The translations under genes and the position numbers were made by a program. A DNA stretch of 64,000 bases from Aliiroseovarius sp. PrR006. Its GTDB lineage: Bacteria; Pseudomonadota; Alphaproteobacteria; Rhodobacterales; Rhodobacteraceae. The notes under the pieces were generated by a model. That model was not told the DNA's origin. It made no database searches and worked only from the letters and a program-made list of their open reading frames with translations. This document shows positions 36,254 to 43,855 of the stretch, one piece after another (position 1 is the stretch's first letter; the number at the start of each line of letters is the position of its first letter). The stretch spans positions 310,001 to 374,000 of the forward strand of contig NZ_JAAGOY010000007.1 of assembly GCF_010500215.1 (NCBI RefSeq). Reading direction: 5' to 3'.

Positions 36254-36736
36254 TCAGATGAAAAACGGCCAGGGGCGCAGGAAAATGCCCAGCACCTCGT
36301 CCACCAGATACCAGACAACGAAGCTGGCAAAGGCGGCGATGGGCAGCAGGATGTGAAACTTGCGTTCACCCAAAGCGAAGGCGCCACAGGACAGGAAAGC
36401 AAAGGTCGCGAACAGGAAACCAGCCGGACGCAACAACAGAGCATAGGCTACCATCAGCCCCAGAAGCGCCAGCGCTTGACCCAGATGATAGTCCCCAAGG
36501 CGCCGGTAATCGATGTCTGGCTCTTGGTCGCTTTCAGGGGATTTTTCAAACCCCAGAAGAATGAACAGCGACGTGGCAATCGTCAGGATAGCGAGAACCT
36601 TGGGAAAGGTGCTTGGCCAGATCGGATTGCGCTGCATGAACGGCGGCAAAGACGCGTCCATTGTGAAAAACGCGGCATAGCCATAGGCCAGTGCGGCGCA
36701 CAGAATGATGAATGAAACCCAGCGGTCCAGTGCCAT
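36254..36736 (-). CDS. tctB: Tripartite tricarboxylate transporter, small permease TctB
   Basis: 160 residues with four membrane helices, as expected for TctB. The start MALDRWVSFIILCAALAYGYAAF and a cytoplasmic acidic linker (ESDQEPDIDYR) are seen. It has a strong GGGAGGGG site before the ATG at 36736. It lies between tctC and tctA, the normal order for this transporter class. Confidence 0.9.
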   Translation of the reverse strand: MALDRWVSFIILCAALAYGYAAFFTMDASLPPFMQRNPIWPSTFPKVLAILTIATSLFILLGFEKSPESDQEPDIDYRRLGDYHLGQALALLGLMVAYALLLRPAGFLFATFAFLSCGAFALGERKFHILLPIAAFASFVVWYLVDEVLGIFLRPWPFFI

Positions 36737-36758
36737 TTTCCCCTCCCTTAGTCGCGTC

Positions 36759-36785
36759 GCGACCGGCCAATGGCTGGCCGATCGC
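36759..36785 (-). terminator. Intercistronic hairpin after tctC
   Basis: Arms GCGACCGGCCA (36759-36769) and TGGCCGATCGC (36775-36785) pair with one mismatch across a five-base loop. It lies in the gap between tctC and tctB and may protect the tctC message or limit read-through. Confidence 0.5.
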
Positions 36786-36802
36786 AGTGTTGTGTGAGTG
36801 GT

Positions 36803-37783
36803 TTAGAGGAAGCCCAGCTTCTTCATCAGATCGCCGATGACCTTTTCCTGTGCTTCCAGAAAGGTTCTGAAGTCATCACCCGAGTTGTGGATGTTTACCC
36901 AGCCATTGCGGGCGCGCACGGCTTCCCATTCCGGGGTGTCATACATCTTGGTGATGGCCTCTTGGTACATGGCCAGCTTGTCGGCCGGCAGACCAGGAGC
37001 CCCGAAGAAACCGCGCCAATTGACGAAGGTGGTGTCGATGCCCTGTTCCTTCATGGTGGGCGCGTCGCCGTATGCGTCCACACGCTCGTCCGAAGTCACG
37101 CCGATGATCTTAACTTCGCCGGCCTGTGCCAAAGCGACCGCTTCCGAGAAGCCGGTCGACAGGGCTTTGATCTCGCCCGACAGCAGGGCTGCCATGGCTT
37201 TGCCGCCAGCGTCGTACGGAATGTACTTCACGTTCAGTGCGTCCTTACCAGCTGCTTCCATAACCATGGCTGCAACCAGGTGGTCCATACCACCGGGAAC
37301 CGAACCACCGCCGATCGCGGTGCCGGATGCGTCAGCGTCATAAGCTGCCAGCAGGTCCGCCATCGAGTTGATCGAGCTGTCCTTGCCAACAACCAAAGCG
37401 GCATAATCGCCGATGGTGCCTGAGACCAGCGTCAGGTCACGGAAGTTATGCGGGAACACACCAGTCAGCGAGCGGATCACGATCGGGGTCGAGTTGACCA
37501 TCAGCGTGCCGTGCTGGCTGTCTGCGTTTTCGATCAGATAACCGATAGCCTTACCGCCGCCGCCGCCCGACATGTTTTCGTAGGATGCGGTGCCGACCAA
37601 GCCAGCGCCGGTCAGCGCTTCGCCGGTTCCACGTGCGGTGCCATCCCAGCCGCCACCTGCGCCACCGGGGATCAGAAAGTGAATGCTGTCAGCGACCTTG
37701 TGGCCGTCTGCAAAAACCGGGGCAGCAAGGCTGAGCGATGCAGCAGCAGCGATAAAGGCGCGACGGCCCAATGTGAATTTCAT
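36803..37783 (-). CDS. tctC: Tripartite tricarboxylate transporter binding protein TctC
   Basis: 326 residues. The signal MKFTLGRRAFIAAAASLSLAAPVFA contains a twin arginine, so export by the Tat route is possible. The mature protein has the Bug/TctC pattern IHFLIPGGAGGGWDGTARGTGEAL and a KVNIIGVTSDER-like segment (VKIIGVTSDERV). It captures a carboxylate in the periplasm for TctAB. It is the first gene of the operon and is divergent from the response regulator gene. The start at 37783 has GAGGAC upstream. Confidence 0.94.
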   Translation of the reverse strand: MKFTLGRRAFIAAAASLSLAAPVFADGHKVADSIHFLIPGGAGGGWDGTARGTGEALTGAGLVGTASYENMSGGGGGKAIGYLIENADSQHGTLMVNSTPIVIRSLTGVFPHNFRDLTLVSGTIGDYAALVVGKDSSINSMADLLAAYDADASGTAIGGGSVPGGMDHLVAAMVMEAAGKDALNVKYIPYDAGGKAMAALLSGEIKALSTGFSEAVALAQAGEVKIIGVTSDERVDAYGDAPTMKEQGIDTTFVNWRGFFGAPGLPADKLAMYQEAITKMYDTPEWEAVRARNGWVNIHNSGDDFRTFLEAQEKVIGDLMKKLGFL

Positions 37784-37847
37784 GTTTATGTCCTCCCATT
37801 TGACATTGGCGACACTTGCCGCTCATGTCGGAAGAGGGTGACAATCT

Positions 37848-37868
37848 AAGCTGACACAAAGCTGACAC
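37848..37868. promoter_or_regulatory. Tandem AAGCTGACAC repeat between tctC and the response regulator gene
   Basis: AAGCTGACAC occurs at 37848-37857 and again at 37859-37868, an 11-base period, 33 bases before the response regulator start. Direct repeats one helical turn apart are the usual binding pattern of OmpR-type regulators such as the one encoded next. The site probably controls tctC and the regulator operon. Confidence 0.65.
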
Positions 37869-37901
37869 GACAAAAATACGAGCAAAAAGAGAAAACCTTG
37901 C

Positions 37902-38567
37902 ATGCGATTCTTGCTGATCGAAGATAACGAACAACTAGCCGAAGCTGTCGTGGACAGGTTGGTGCTGGATGGGCATGTCGTCGATCATGCGCCGGACATT
38001 CAGACCGGGCATGATTTCACCGCCACAACCGCTTATGATTTGATTTTGCTGGATATTATGCTTCCAGACGGCGACGGGCGAACCTTCCTGGCACAGCATC
38101 GCAAGCAAGAAGAAAGCACGCCGGTCATCGTCCTGACTGCGCGTTCAGAAGTCGCAGATCGCGTCGGTCTTTTGGATCTTGGCGCGGATGACTACATGGT
38201 CAAACCCATCGATTTTTCCGAGCTCGAAGCACGTTGCCGTGCGGTCATGCGCCGTCGTGGAGGCGCCGCGCAGAACCTTCTGACCCTCGGAAATCTCCGC
38301 TTCGATTCGCTGTCCGGTACGCTGAAACTTCCCGATCAGGACATCCAATTGCGCACCCGCGAGCTGCGTCTGTTCGAAGTTTTGGCCAACGCGCCCGGAC
38401 AGGTGTTCTCGAAATCCACGCTGGTGGACCGGCTGTTTTCATATGACGAAGACGTCACCGAAAACGCGATCGAGGTCTATATTGGGCGGCTGCGACGTCA
38501 CCTTGAGGCTTCGACCGTGAAGATCACGACCATCCGCGGACTTGGCTATAAGCTCGAGGTCGCATGA
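37902..38567 (+). CDS. OmpR-type response regulator (TctD-like)
   Basis: 221 residues. The receiver domain covers about 1-115 (phospho-acceptor in YDLILLDIMLPDGDG, about Asp51; lysine in DDYMVKP). The C-terminal winged helix covers about 125-220 (RTRELRLFEVLANAPGQVFSKSTLVDRLF, VEVYIGRLRRHL). It is divergent from tctC, so it probably activates the tct operon through the tandem repeats in the shared promoter. Its stop overlaps the kinase start by four bases. Confidence 0.93.
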   Translation: MRFLLIEDNEQLAEAVVDRLVLDGHVVDHAPDIQTGHDFTATTAYDLILLDIMLPDGDGRTFLAQHRKQEESTPVIVLTARSEVADRVGLLDLGADDYMVKPIDFSELEARCRAVMRRRGGAAQNLLTLGNLRFDSLSGTLKLPDQDIQLRTRELRLFEVLANAPGQVFSKSTLVDRLFSYDEDVTENAIEVYIGRLRRHLEASTVKITTIRGLGYKLEVA

Positions 38568-39940
38568 GCACACCCGTCGCACATGGCTCCATTCGCCGTA
38601 GGCTGATGCTGTCGTTGCTGGCAAGTGCGGCCGTTCTTGCGATTGTTGTCTATTTCGTCGTGCAATCTGTGGCCCGGCAGGTGGCGCAGGAAAGTCAGGA
38701 CAATGTGCTGACGGCCTCTGCCCTGTCCATTCTGGACAGCGCGCGCCTGAGCGGCGGCGAGATCAGCATCGACCTTCCCTACTCTGCCCTATCTATGCTC
38801 GACAGTATCTCGGACGAGCGGGTGTTCTATGCTGTCCGTCTTGAAGACGAGTTTCTGAGTGGTTACGCCGATCTGCCGGAAGCGAAAGAGGACGGCACTG
38901 CAACGCCAGCGTACCTATCAGCTATATTCCTTGGTGAAGAGGTCCGCGTGGCAACGGTCAGACGACGCATGTCGACGGATACTGGTCGCAGCTTTCTGAA
39001 GGTCTCGGTCGCGCAGACCCTTTCCGGGCAGAAACGGGCGCTTGCAAGGATCTCGCGAACGTCGATGGGGATCGGGGCGGGATTCTTCCTTGTTTCGGTT
39101 TTGCTTGCGGCGCTTATCTCGCGCAGCACGATCCGCCCGCTGGATCGACTGACAAGCTCGGTTTCCCGCAGGGGGCCAAAAGATCTGCGCCCGGTGGCGG
39201 CCCCCGTCCCGTCCGAGATGGTACCGCTGGTCACCTCGCTGAATTCGTTCATGCGCCGCTTGCAGCAATCCCTGATGCGGTCCGAGGATTTCATCGCGGA
39301 AGCCGCGCACCGGGTGCGCACGCCGCTGGCAGTTGTCCGAACCAAAGCCGAGGTCGCTCAGCGAAAATCCGACGACCCGGAAACCCGCAAAGCCCTGCGG
39401 GAGATGATCCGCGCCATCGACGACAGCTCGCGCACGGCGGGGCAGCTTCTGGACCATGCGATGGTGACGTTCCGGCTGGACCACCTGGAGCGGGAAGAGA
39501 TCAGCCTGCATCGCCTTGTGCAGGACACCGTCGAACGCATGCGCCCGACTTCGGAACTGAAAGACGTCACCCTTGAAGCGACCGAGGTCGAGACTGCCGT
39601 TATCAAGGGCGACCCCATTCTGGTGCAGAATGCGCTGCACAACCTGTTGGACAACGCGGTGAAATATTCGCCGTCCGGCGCGGAAATCCACGTGGCGCTG
39701 ACCATCACCGATGACGGCGCAAAAATCTGCGTCAACGACACCGGGCCCGGCTTCCAAACCGATGAGTTGGACAAGCTTCCGCAACGCTTTGCACGCGGGG
39801 CGAACACGCAAGATATCGTTGGCTCTGGCCTTGGGCTGACCATCGCGAAAGAGGTGATCGAGGCCCACGGCGGCACCCTGCACATCACGAACAACCCAGG
39901 AGGCGGCGCATGCGTCAGTTTGCTCTTTCCATCGTCCTGA
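38564..39940 (+). CDS. Sensor histidine kinase (TctE-like)
   Basis: 458 residues. Two membrane helices (about 14-36 and 168-188) enclose a 130-residue periplasmic sensor. A HAMP-like linker follows, then a dimerisation helix with the phosphorylated His249 in EAAHRVRTPLAVVRT. The ATP-binding region has NALHNLLDNAVKYSP, NDTGPGF and GSGLGLTIAKEV. The last 31 bases overlap the next gene, and the start overlaps the regulator gene, so all three are translated together. Confidence 0.93.
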   Translation: MSTPVAHGSIRRRLMLSLLASAAVLAIVVYFVVQSVARQVAQESQDNVLTASALSILDSARLSGGEISIDLPYSALSMLDSISDERVFYAVRLEDEFLSGYADLPEAKEDGTATPAYLSAIFLGEEVRVATVRRRMSTDTGRSFLKVSVAQTLSGQKRALARISRTSMGIGAGFFLVSVLLAALISRSTIRPLDRLTSSVSRRGPKDLRPVAAPVPSEMVPLVTSLNSFMRRLQQSLMRSEDFIAEAAHRVRTPLAVVRTKAEVAQRKSDDPETRKALREMIRAIDDSSRTAGQLLDHAMVTFRLDHLEREEISLHRLVQDTVERMRPTSELKDVTLEATEVETAVIKGDPILVQNALHNLLDNAVKYSPSGAEIHVALTITDDGAKICVNDTGPGFQTDELDKLPQRFARGANTQDIVGSGLGLTIAKEVIEAHGGTLHITNNPGGGACVSLLFPSS

Positions 39941-40926
39941 TCTTCGCGGCCGGATGGGCTAGCGCTTTCGAGGCGGAGGAGGTCGCGCGGTTTGGCCCAG
40001 AAGACAGCACGCGCGAACTGCGGATCATCTCGACCGCCGACATCGCGTTTTTCAAGCCGATGATCTCGTCTTTCCTGGCTTCGGCCCCCGATACGTCCAT
40101 CGAATACACGGTGGTCAGCTCCTCCGAGCTACAAAAGGCCATCGTTGACGAAGGCAAGGCGTTCGACGTCGCCGTGTCCAGCGCGATGGACCTGCAAACC
40201 AAACTGGCGAATGACGGCTTGGCTCAGCGCTTTACTTCTGAAGCCACTGGCGCGCTTCCCGACTGGGCTGTGTGGAACGACATGCTGTTCGCATTCACGC
40301 AGGAACCTGCGGCAATCGTTGTGTCGAAATCGGGTTTCGGCGATCTTCCCCTGCCCAACAGCAGAAACGACCTGATCAACCTGTTGCGTCAGCACCCCGA
40401 TCTTTTCCGGGGCCGCGTCGGCACCTATGACGTGCGCGAGTCCGGCCTTGGCTATCTGTTCGCCACACAGGACACGCGCGCTTCGGAAATCTATTGGCGC
40501 CTGACCGAGGTCATGGGCGCACTGGATGCGCAGCTTTTCTGCTGTTCGTCCAACATGATCGACGCGGTAAAATCCGGTGATCTGCTTGTCGCCTATAACG
40601 TCCTTGGAAGTTATGCGATCAACCGCGAAGACCGGGACGAGTTCGCCATCATCCTGCCGTCAGATTTTACCACTGTCATGCTGCGCACCGCGTTGATCCC
40701 CAGCAATGCCCCGTCGTCTGAACTTGCGGCCCTGTTTTTGAACCACCTCATGACACGGTCGCATGGGCAGGACGCTCAGGTTCTGACCAACCCCGCGCTT
40801 GACCTCAGCCAGAATGAAGCTGCCTTAAACCGCATCCGGATCGGCCCGGGCCTTCTTGTCTTCTTGGACCAGCTCAAGAAACGCGCATTTCTGTCGGAAT
40901 GGGAAAGCGCCATCTTGCAGAAGTAA
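39910..40926 (+). CDS. Periplasmic binding protein linked to the TctDE-like pair
   Basis: 338 residues. The first 20 (MRQFALSIVLIFAAGWASAF) form a secretion signal; the rest has the pattern of type 2 extracellular binding proteins of the iron/ABC class (ELRIISTADIAFFKPMISSFL, KAFDVAVSSAMDLQTKLANDGL). The ATG at 39910 has AGGAGG upstream inside the kinase gene, so the 31-base overlap is real. No ABC permease or ATPase gene is nearby. The arrangement suggests a periplasmic co-sensor that presents a ligand to the kinase, not a transport component. Confidence 0.88.
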   Translation: MRQFALSIVLIFAAGWASAFEAEEVARFGPEDSTRELRIISTADIAFFKPMISSFLASAPDTSIEYTVVSSSELQKAIVDEGKAFDVAVSSAMDLQTKLANDGLAQRFTSEATGALPDWAVWNDMLFAFTQEPAAIVVSKSGFGDLPLPNSRNDLINLLRQHPDLFRGRVGTYDVRESGLGYLFATQDTRASEIYWRLTEVMGALDAQLFCCSSNMIDAVKSGDLLVAYNVLGSYAINREDRDEFAIILPSDFTTVMLRTALIPSNAPSSELAALFLNHLMTRSHGQDAQVLTNPALDLSQNEAALNRIRIGPGLLVFLDQLKKRAFLSEWESAILQK

Positions 40927-40950
40927 GGATACCCACTGGCAACAGGTACA

Positions 40951-40975
40951 CGGTTGGTATCATAGATACCAACCG
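40951..40975 (+). terminator. Hairpin after the sensor operon
   Basis: Perfect 11-base arms CGGTTGGTATC (40951-40961) and GATACCAACCG (40965-40975) with a three-base loop lie 25 bases after the binding-protein stop. The tail is not T-rich. It could end transcription of the sensor operon. Confidence 0.55.
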
Positions 40976-41181
40976 CTCCCTCTGACCATGCAGAAATCGT
41001 AACTCAATCACTTCAAACTTTGCAGGCCAAACCCAAGATACTCAGGCGCTGGAGGGCACCACGTAACCGCGCACTATTTAACCAAAACTCCAGCACCGCA
41101 CTAAGCAACAGCAGCGACACAAACAACGTCGCTATATGTTTGTCGGCTGAGGATGGGAGAGGGTTCAAAATAAATTTGAAA

Positions 41182-42702
41182 TTAGTTGCACGGGTCTGCC
41201 TGGATCAGTCCCCAGCCAAACCGATTGTCCTTTCCAGGACGGCCGAGATCCCGAGACCGTTCACGCAGAACGTTCAGAAGACGCGTCTGTTGCCCACCGG
41301 ATCGTGCGACTTCCTGGGCGATGATCGCAGTGGCAAAAGCCGCAGCATATGAGGTGCCCGAGGCAAAGGTTGTACCCCGCCCGCGTGGCAAAAGCAGATC
41401 GACACCAGGCGCAGAGAAGTCCACCTCGGGGCCGCCATTGGCATGTTTATACAGCCGCTCGCTAGCATCAATCGCGGTGACTGCGATGACGTTCGGATCC
41501 GATGCGGGGTATGCAACAGCATCGCGCCCCCCATTCCCCGTGGCCGCCACCATAATCAGCCCCTTGCGGGCGACGGTTTTGACAATGTCTTCCAAGCTGT
41601 CATTCTTCGCCCCGGCCAAGGACATGTTCACGATGTCGACATTGTTTTCGACCATCCAATTCAGGCCTTGCGCAATGCTTTCCAGCCGCGCAACCGAACG
41701 CCCCCCGTTGCGCGCAAACGCCACGACCGAGAAAATTTCCGCTCCGGGGCTGATACCCTGCGGCAGCTTATCCGTTCCCAATCCGCTGATCAGGGCAACG
41801 ATGCCCGTGGCATGATCGACCGAACCGGTGCGGTCACGCGGAAACAGGACAGAGGTCGATTTGACGGACACGCCCCGCAATGCCGGGTTTGAGGTATCCA
41901 CCGGGCCATCGATCAGCCCAACACGGACAGGGCGTTTTAGCTTGCAGCCTGTATCTGGCGCCAAACCCAAAAGCTGGTTGGCGTAAGCGGTGCGCCCCTT
42001 GGCGGCCCCATACACTGAATGTTTGTCGACGATCACGGAAATGCGCTGCCGGGCCAAACGAGACCGTAGCTCGGCAAGTGACAGGCGTCCGTTCAGATCC
42101 ACCGCAGACATCCGCGCGCCCAGAGCCCCAAGAGAGGTGTTGCGCAGGATGGACACGCCTTCACGAGACATCATGGTCTGGGCCCGGGCCATTTCTTCGC
42201 TGGACCCGATCAGAAGATATTCTGGCCCGCCACTTGGTGCGGCCACTTCATGCCGGGTGGCCCGAACAAGGGGCTGACCATTGGGCGTCCTCAGAAAAAG
42301 GCCCTGCCCTAACCCGGCACCCCGACCCGAGCCTCCACCGCCGCCCGGCCCGGTCACGCTGCCTCCTCCATTCGGATCATCACAAACTCGCGCCGAAGCG
42401 ACGACCTTGGTCGACCCGTTGGGTTCGACATGAACGATGTGAAACTGAACCGAGTAAGGCAATCCGGACAACGGCAGCCTGACACGAATGCGGCTGGTAG
42501 TGTGCGAAATCAACGTGGCGGGCAACAATGTGCCATTTACCCGCGTTCTCAAATTGGGTGTCGCATTCCGTAGGAAACCTGGGGTGGGCACATCAAGTAT
42601 GTCGCCGGGCAGCACGCAATTGCCCTGCTGCGCCTGTGCGCTTGGAACGACACCAAAGAGTGTGATGGCAATCAGGGCAAAAGCAAGGGCAAGGCGCTTC
42701 AC
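41182..42702 (-). CDS. Secreted subtilase (S8 family serine peptidase)
   Basis: 506 residues. A signal peptide ends at about 24 (...AQA). Residues about 29-107 form an Ig-like beta domain, followed by a glycine-rich linker (about 111-135). Residues about 160-230 look like a propeptide. The peptidase domain has Asp265 (VGLIDGP), His297 (DHATG), Asn390 (AATGN) and Ser451 (ASGTSYAAA), so the catalytic set is complete. The start overlaps the anti-sigma gene stop by four bases, and the operon also encodes an ECF sigma factor and a beta-barrel protein. The protease probably acts in the periplasm or at the surface; its target is unknown. Confidence 0.93.
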   Translation of the reverse strand: MKRLALAFALIAITLFGVVPSAQAQQGNCVLPGDILDVPTPGFLRNATPNLRTRVNGTLLPATLISHTTSRIRVRLPLSGLPYSVQFHIVHVEPNGSTKVVASARVCDDPNGGGSVTGPGGGGGSGRGAGLGQGLFLRTPNGQPLVRATRHEVAAPSGGPEYLLIGSSEEMARAQTMMSREGVSILRNTSLGALGARMSAVDLNGRLSLAELRSRLARQRISVIVDKHSVYGAAKGRTAYANQLLGLAPDTGCKLKRPVRVGLIDGPVDTSNPALRGVSVKSTSVLFPRDRTGSVDHATGIVALISGLGTDKLPQGISPGAEIFSVVAFARNGGRSVARLESIAQGLNWMVENNVDIVNMSLAGAKNDSLEDIVKTVARKGLIMVAATGNGGRDAVAYPASDPNVIAVTAIDASERLYKHANGGPEVDFSAPGVDLLLPRGRGTTFASGTSYAAAFATAIIAQEVARSGGQQTRLLNVLRERSRDLGRPGKDNRFGWGLIQADPCN

Positions 42703-43292
42703 GGAAGATCCACAGTTTCGAAAATTTCGGTTTCTGACCGCAGCACCCCGGCCAGCAGCGCCAGATCGGTGTCCGGATCAAGCGGAGACAGCCGGTAAAG
42801 GCCGATCGCAGACGGGCCGTCGACGATCACCAGATCATGCATCTGCAAAAGAGATGACATCGAGGCCTGCGTTACATCTGGCCGAAACATCACAACAATA
42901 TTTGCCGCGTCGTCGCTGGACGAGGCCAGTTCATAGACGTCTTCCGACGCGCGAAAGTTGCCGAGCACGGCAAGCAAAGCAAGCGCTGCCGCCAGACCGC
43001 TTGAAAACGACAGAATATAGCGCCGCGCTCTGGATCGCCCGTCCAGAACTTGCTGTGGATCTTCTTCGATGACACGCCGAAGCCGGGCTAGACCCAACTC
43101 TCCGGGGCTCTGCATCTCGGGCTGCTCTTTCACCGTTGCGCGGATGAGGGCAAGCATCTCGGCTTCCTGCCGAAGGGTCGGGTCTTGCTCCATTGCGGCC
43201 TCGACCATGCCCCGCTCTTCTGGCGACAGGGTTCCGTTGACCCAAAAGGGCAACAGCTCGAGGATATGCTGACGGTCTACTTGCTCACTCAT
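42699..43292 (-). CDS. Anti-sigma factor with periplasmic propeptide-like domain
   Basis: 197 residues. Residues 1-75 are cytoplasmic and resemble an anti-sigma domain (HILELLPFWVNGTLSPEERGMVE), but lack the Cys/His zinc ligands of ZAS proteins. One membrane helix lies at about 92-111. The periplasmic part (131-197) has the pattern VVMFRPDVTQASMSSLL...IVDGPSAIGLYRL...LRSETEIFETV. It resembles the short inhibitory propeptides of subtilases by pattern. It overlaps both neighbours by four bases (sigma factor before it, subtilase after it). It probably holds the sigma factor at the membrane until a periplasmic signal acts; this is inferred from position and topology. Confidence 0.8.
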   Translation of the reverse strand: MSEQVDRQHILELLPFWVNGTLSPEERGMVEAAMEQDPTLRQEAEMLALIRATVKEQPEMQSPGELGLARLRRVIEEDPQQVLDGRSRARRYILSFSSGLAAALALLAVLGNFRASEDVYELASSSDDAANIVVMFRPDVTQASMSSLLQMHDLVIVDGPSAIGLYRLSPLDPDTDLALLAGVLRSETEIFETVDLP

Positions 43293-43846
43293 AACGCCAC
43301 CTTTGCATTCATTCTGCCCTGTAGGCAGTGCAACAACAACTTTTTGGCATGGAAAATACGGGTCTTGATGGTCCCTTCAGGAACTGCGGTAATCTCGGCG
43401 ATTTCACGATAGCCCATGTCCTCGTAGAACGCCAATTCGATGGCGTCACGATGGTCGGGTTTCAAACCGTCCAAGCAGATCCGCAAATGCGCCGCATCTT
43501 CCGCAGCCGCGATATGTGCCACCGCGCTTGGCGCGTCATCCACCTGTTCGGGAAGATCATCAGATATGGTCAGACGTGCATTCTTGCGAAACACATCAAT
43601 CACCTTTCGGTACGCAATCGAAAACATCCACGTCTTAACAGCAGATCGCCCTTCAAAAGCGGCCGCCCCTTTCCATACATCTAAAAACACGTCTTGTAGT
43701 ATGTCGGCCGAGAGGAACGGATCGTTCAATTTAATGTTGATAAATCTGTAAAGGGGTTGCTCCATATGGCGATAAAGCGCTTCAATGGCGTTCTTTTCCC
43801 CCGCCCCGATCCGGTGGATCAAAGATTTCAGATCTGCCTCTTTCAT
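43289..43846 (-). CDS. ECF-type RNA polymerase sigma factor
   Basis: 185 residues, the size of an extracytoplasmic-function sigma factor. Region 2 (about 25-95) shows DILQDVFLDVWKGAAAFEGRSAVKTWMFSIAYRK. Region 4 (about 128-178) shows LKPDHRDAIELAFYEDMGYREIAEITAVPEGTIKTRIFHAKK. No extra C-terminal domain is present. It lies nine bases after the beta-barrel gene and overlaps the anti-sigma gene by four. It probably drives its own operon and surface-protein genes elsewhere (inference). Confidence 0.95.
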   Translation of the reverse strand: MKEADLKSLIHRIGAGEKNAIEALYRHMEQPLYRFINIKLNDPFLSADILQDVFLDVWKGAAAFEGRSAVKTWMFSIAYRKVIDVFRKNARLTISDDLPEQVDDAPSAVAHIAAAEDAAHLRICLDGLKPDHRDAIELAFYEDMGYREIAEITAVPEGTIKTRIFHAKKLLLHCLQGRMNAKVAL

Positions 43847-43855
43847 ATCCGCACC

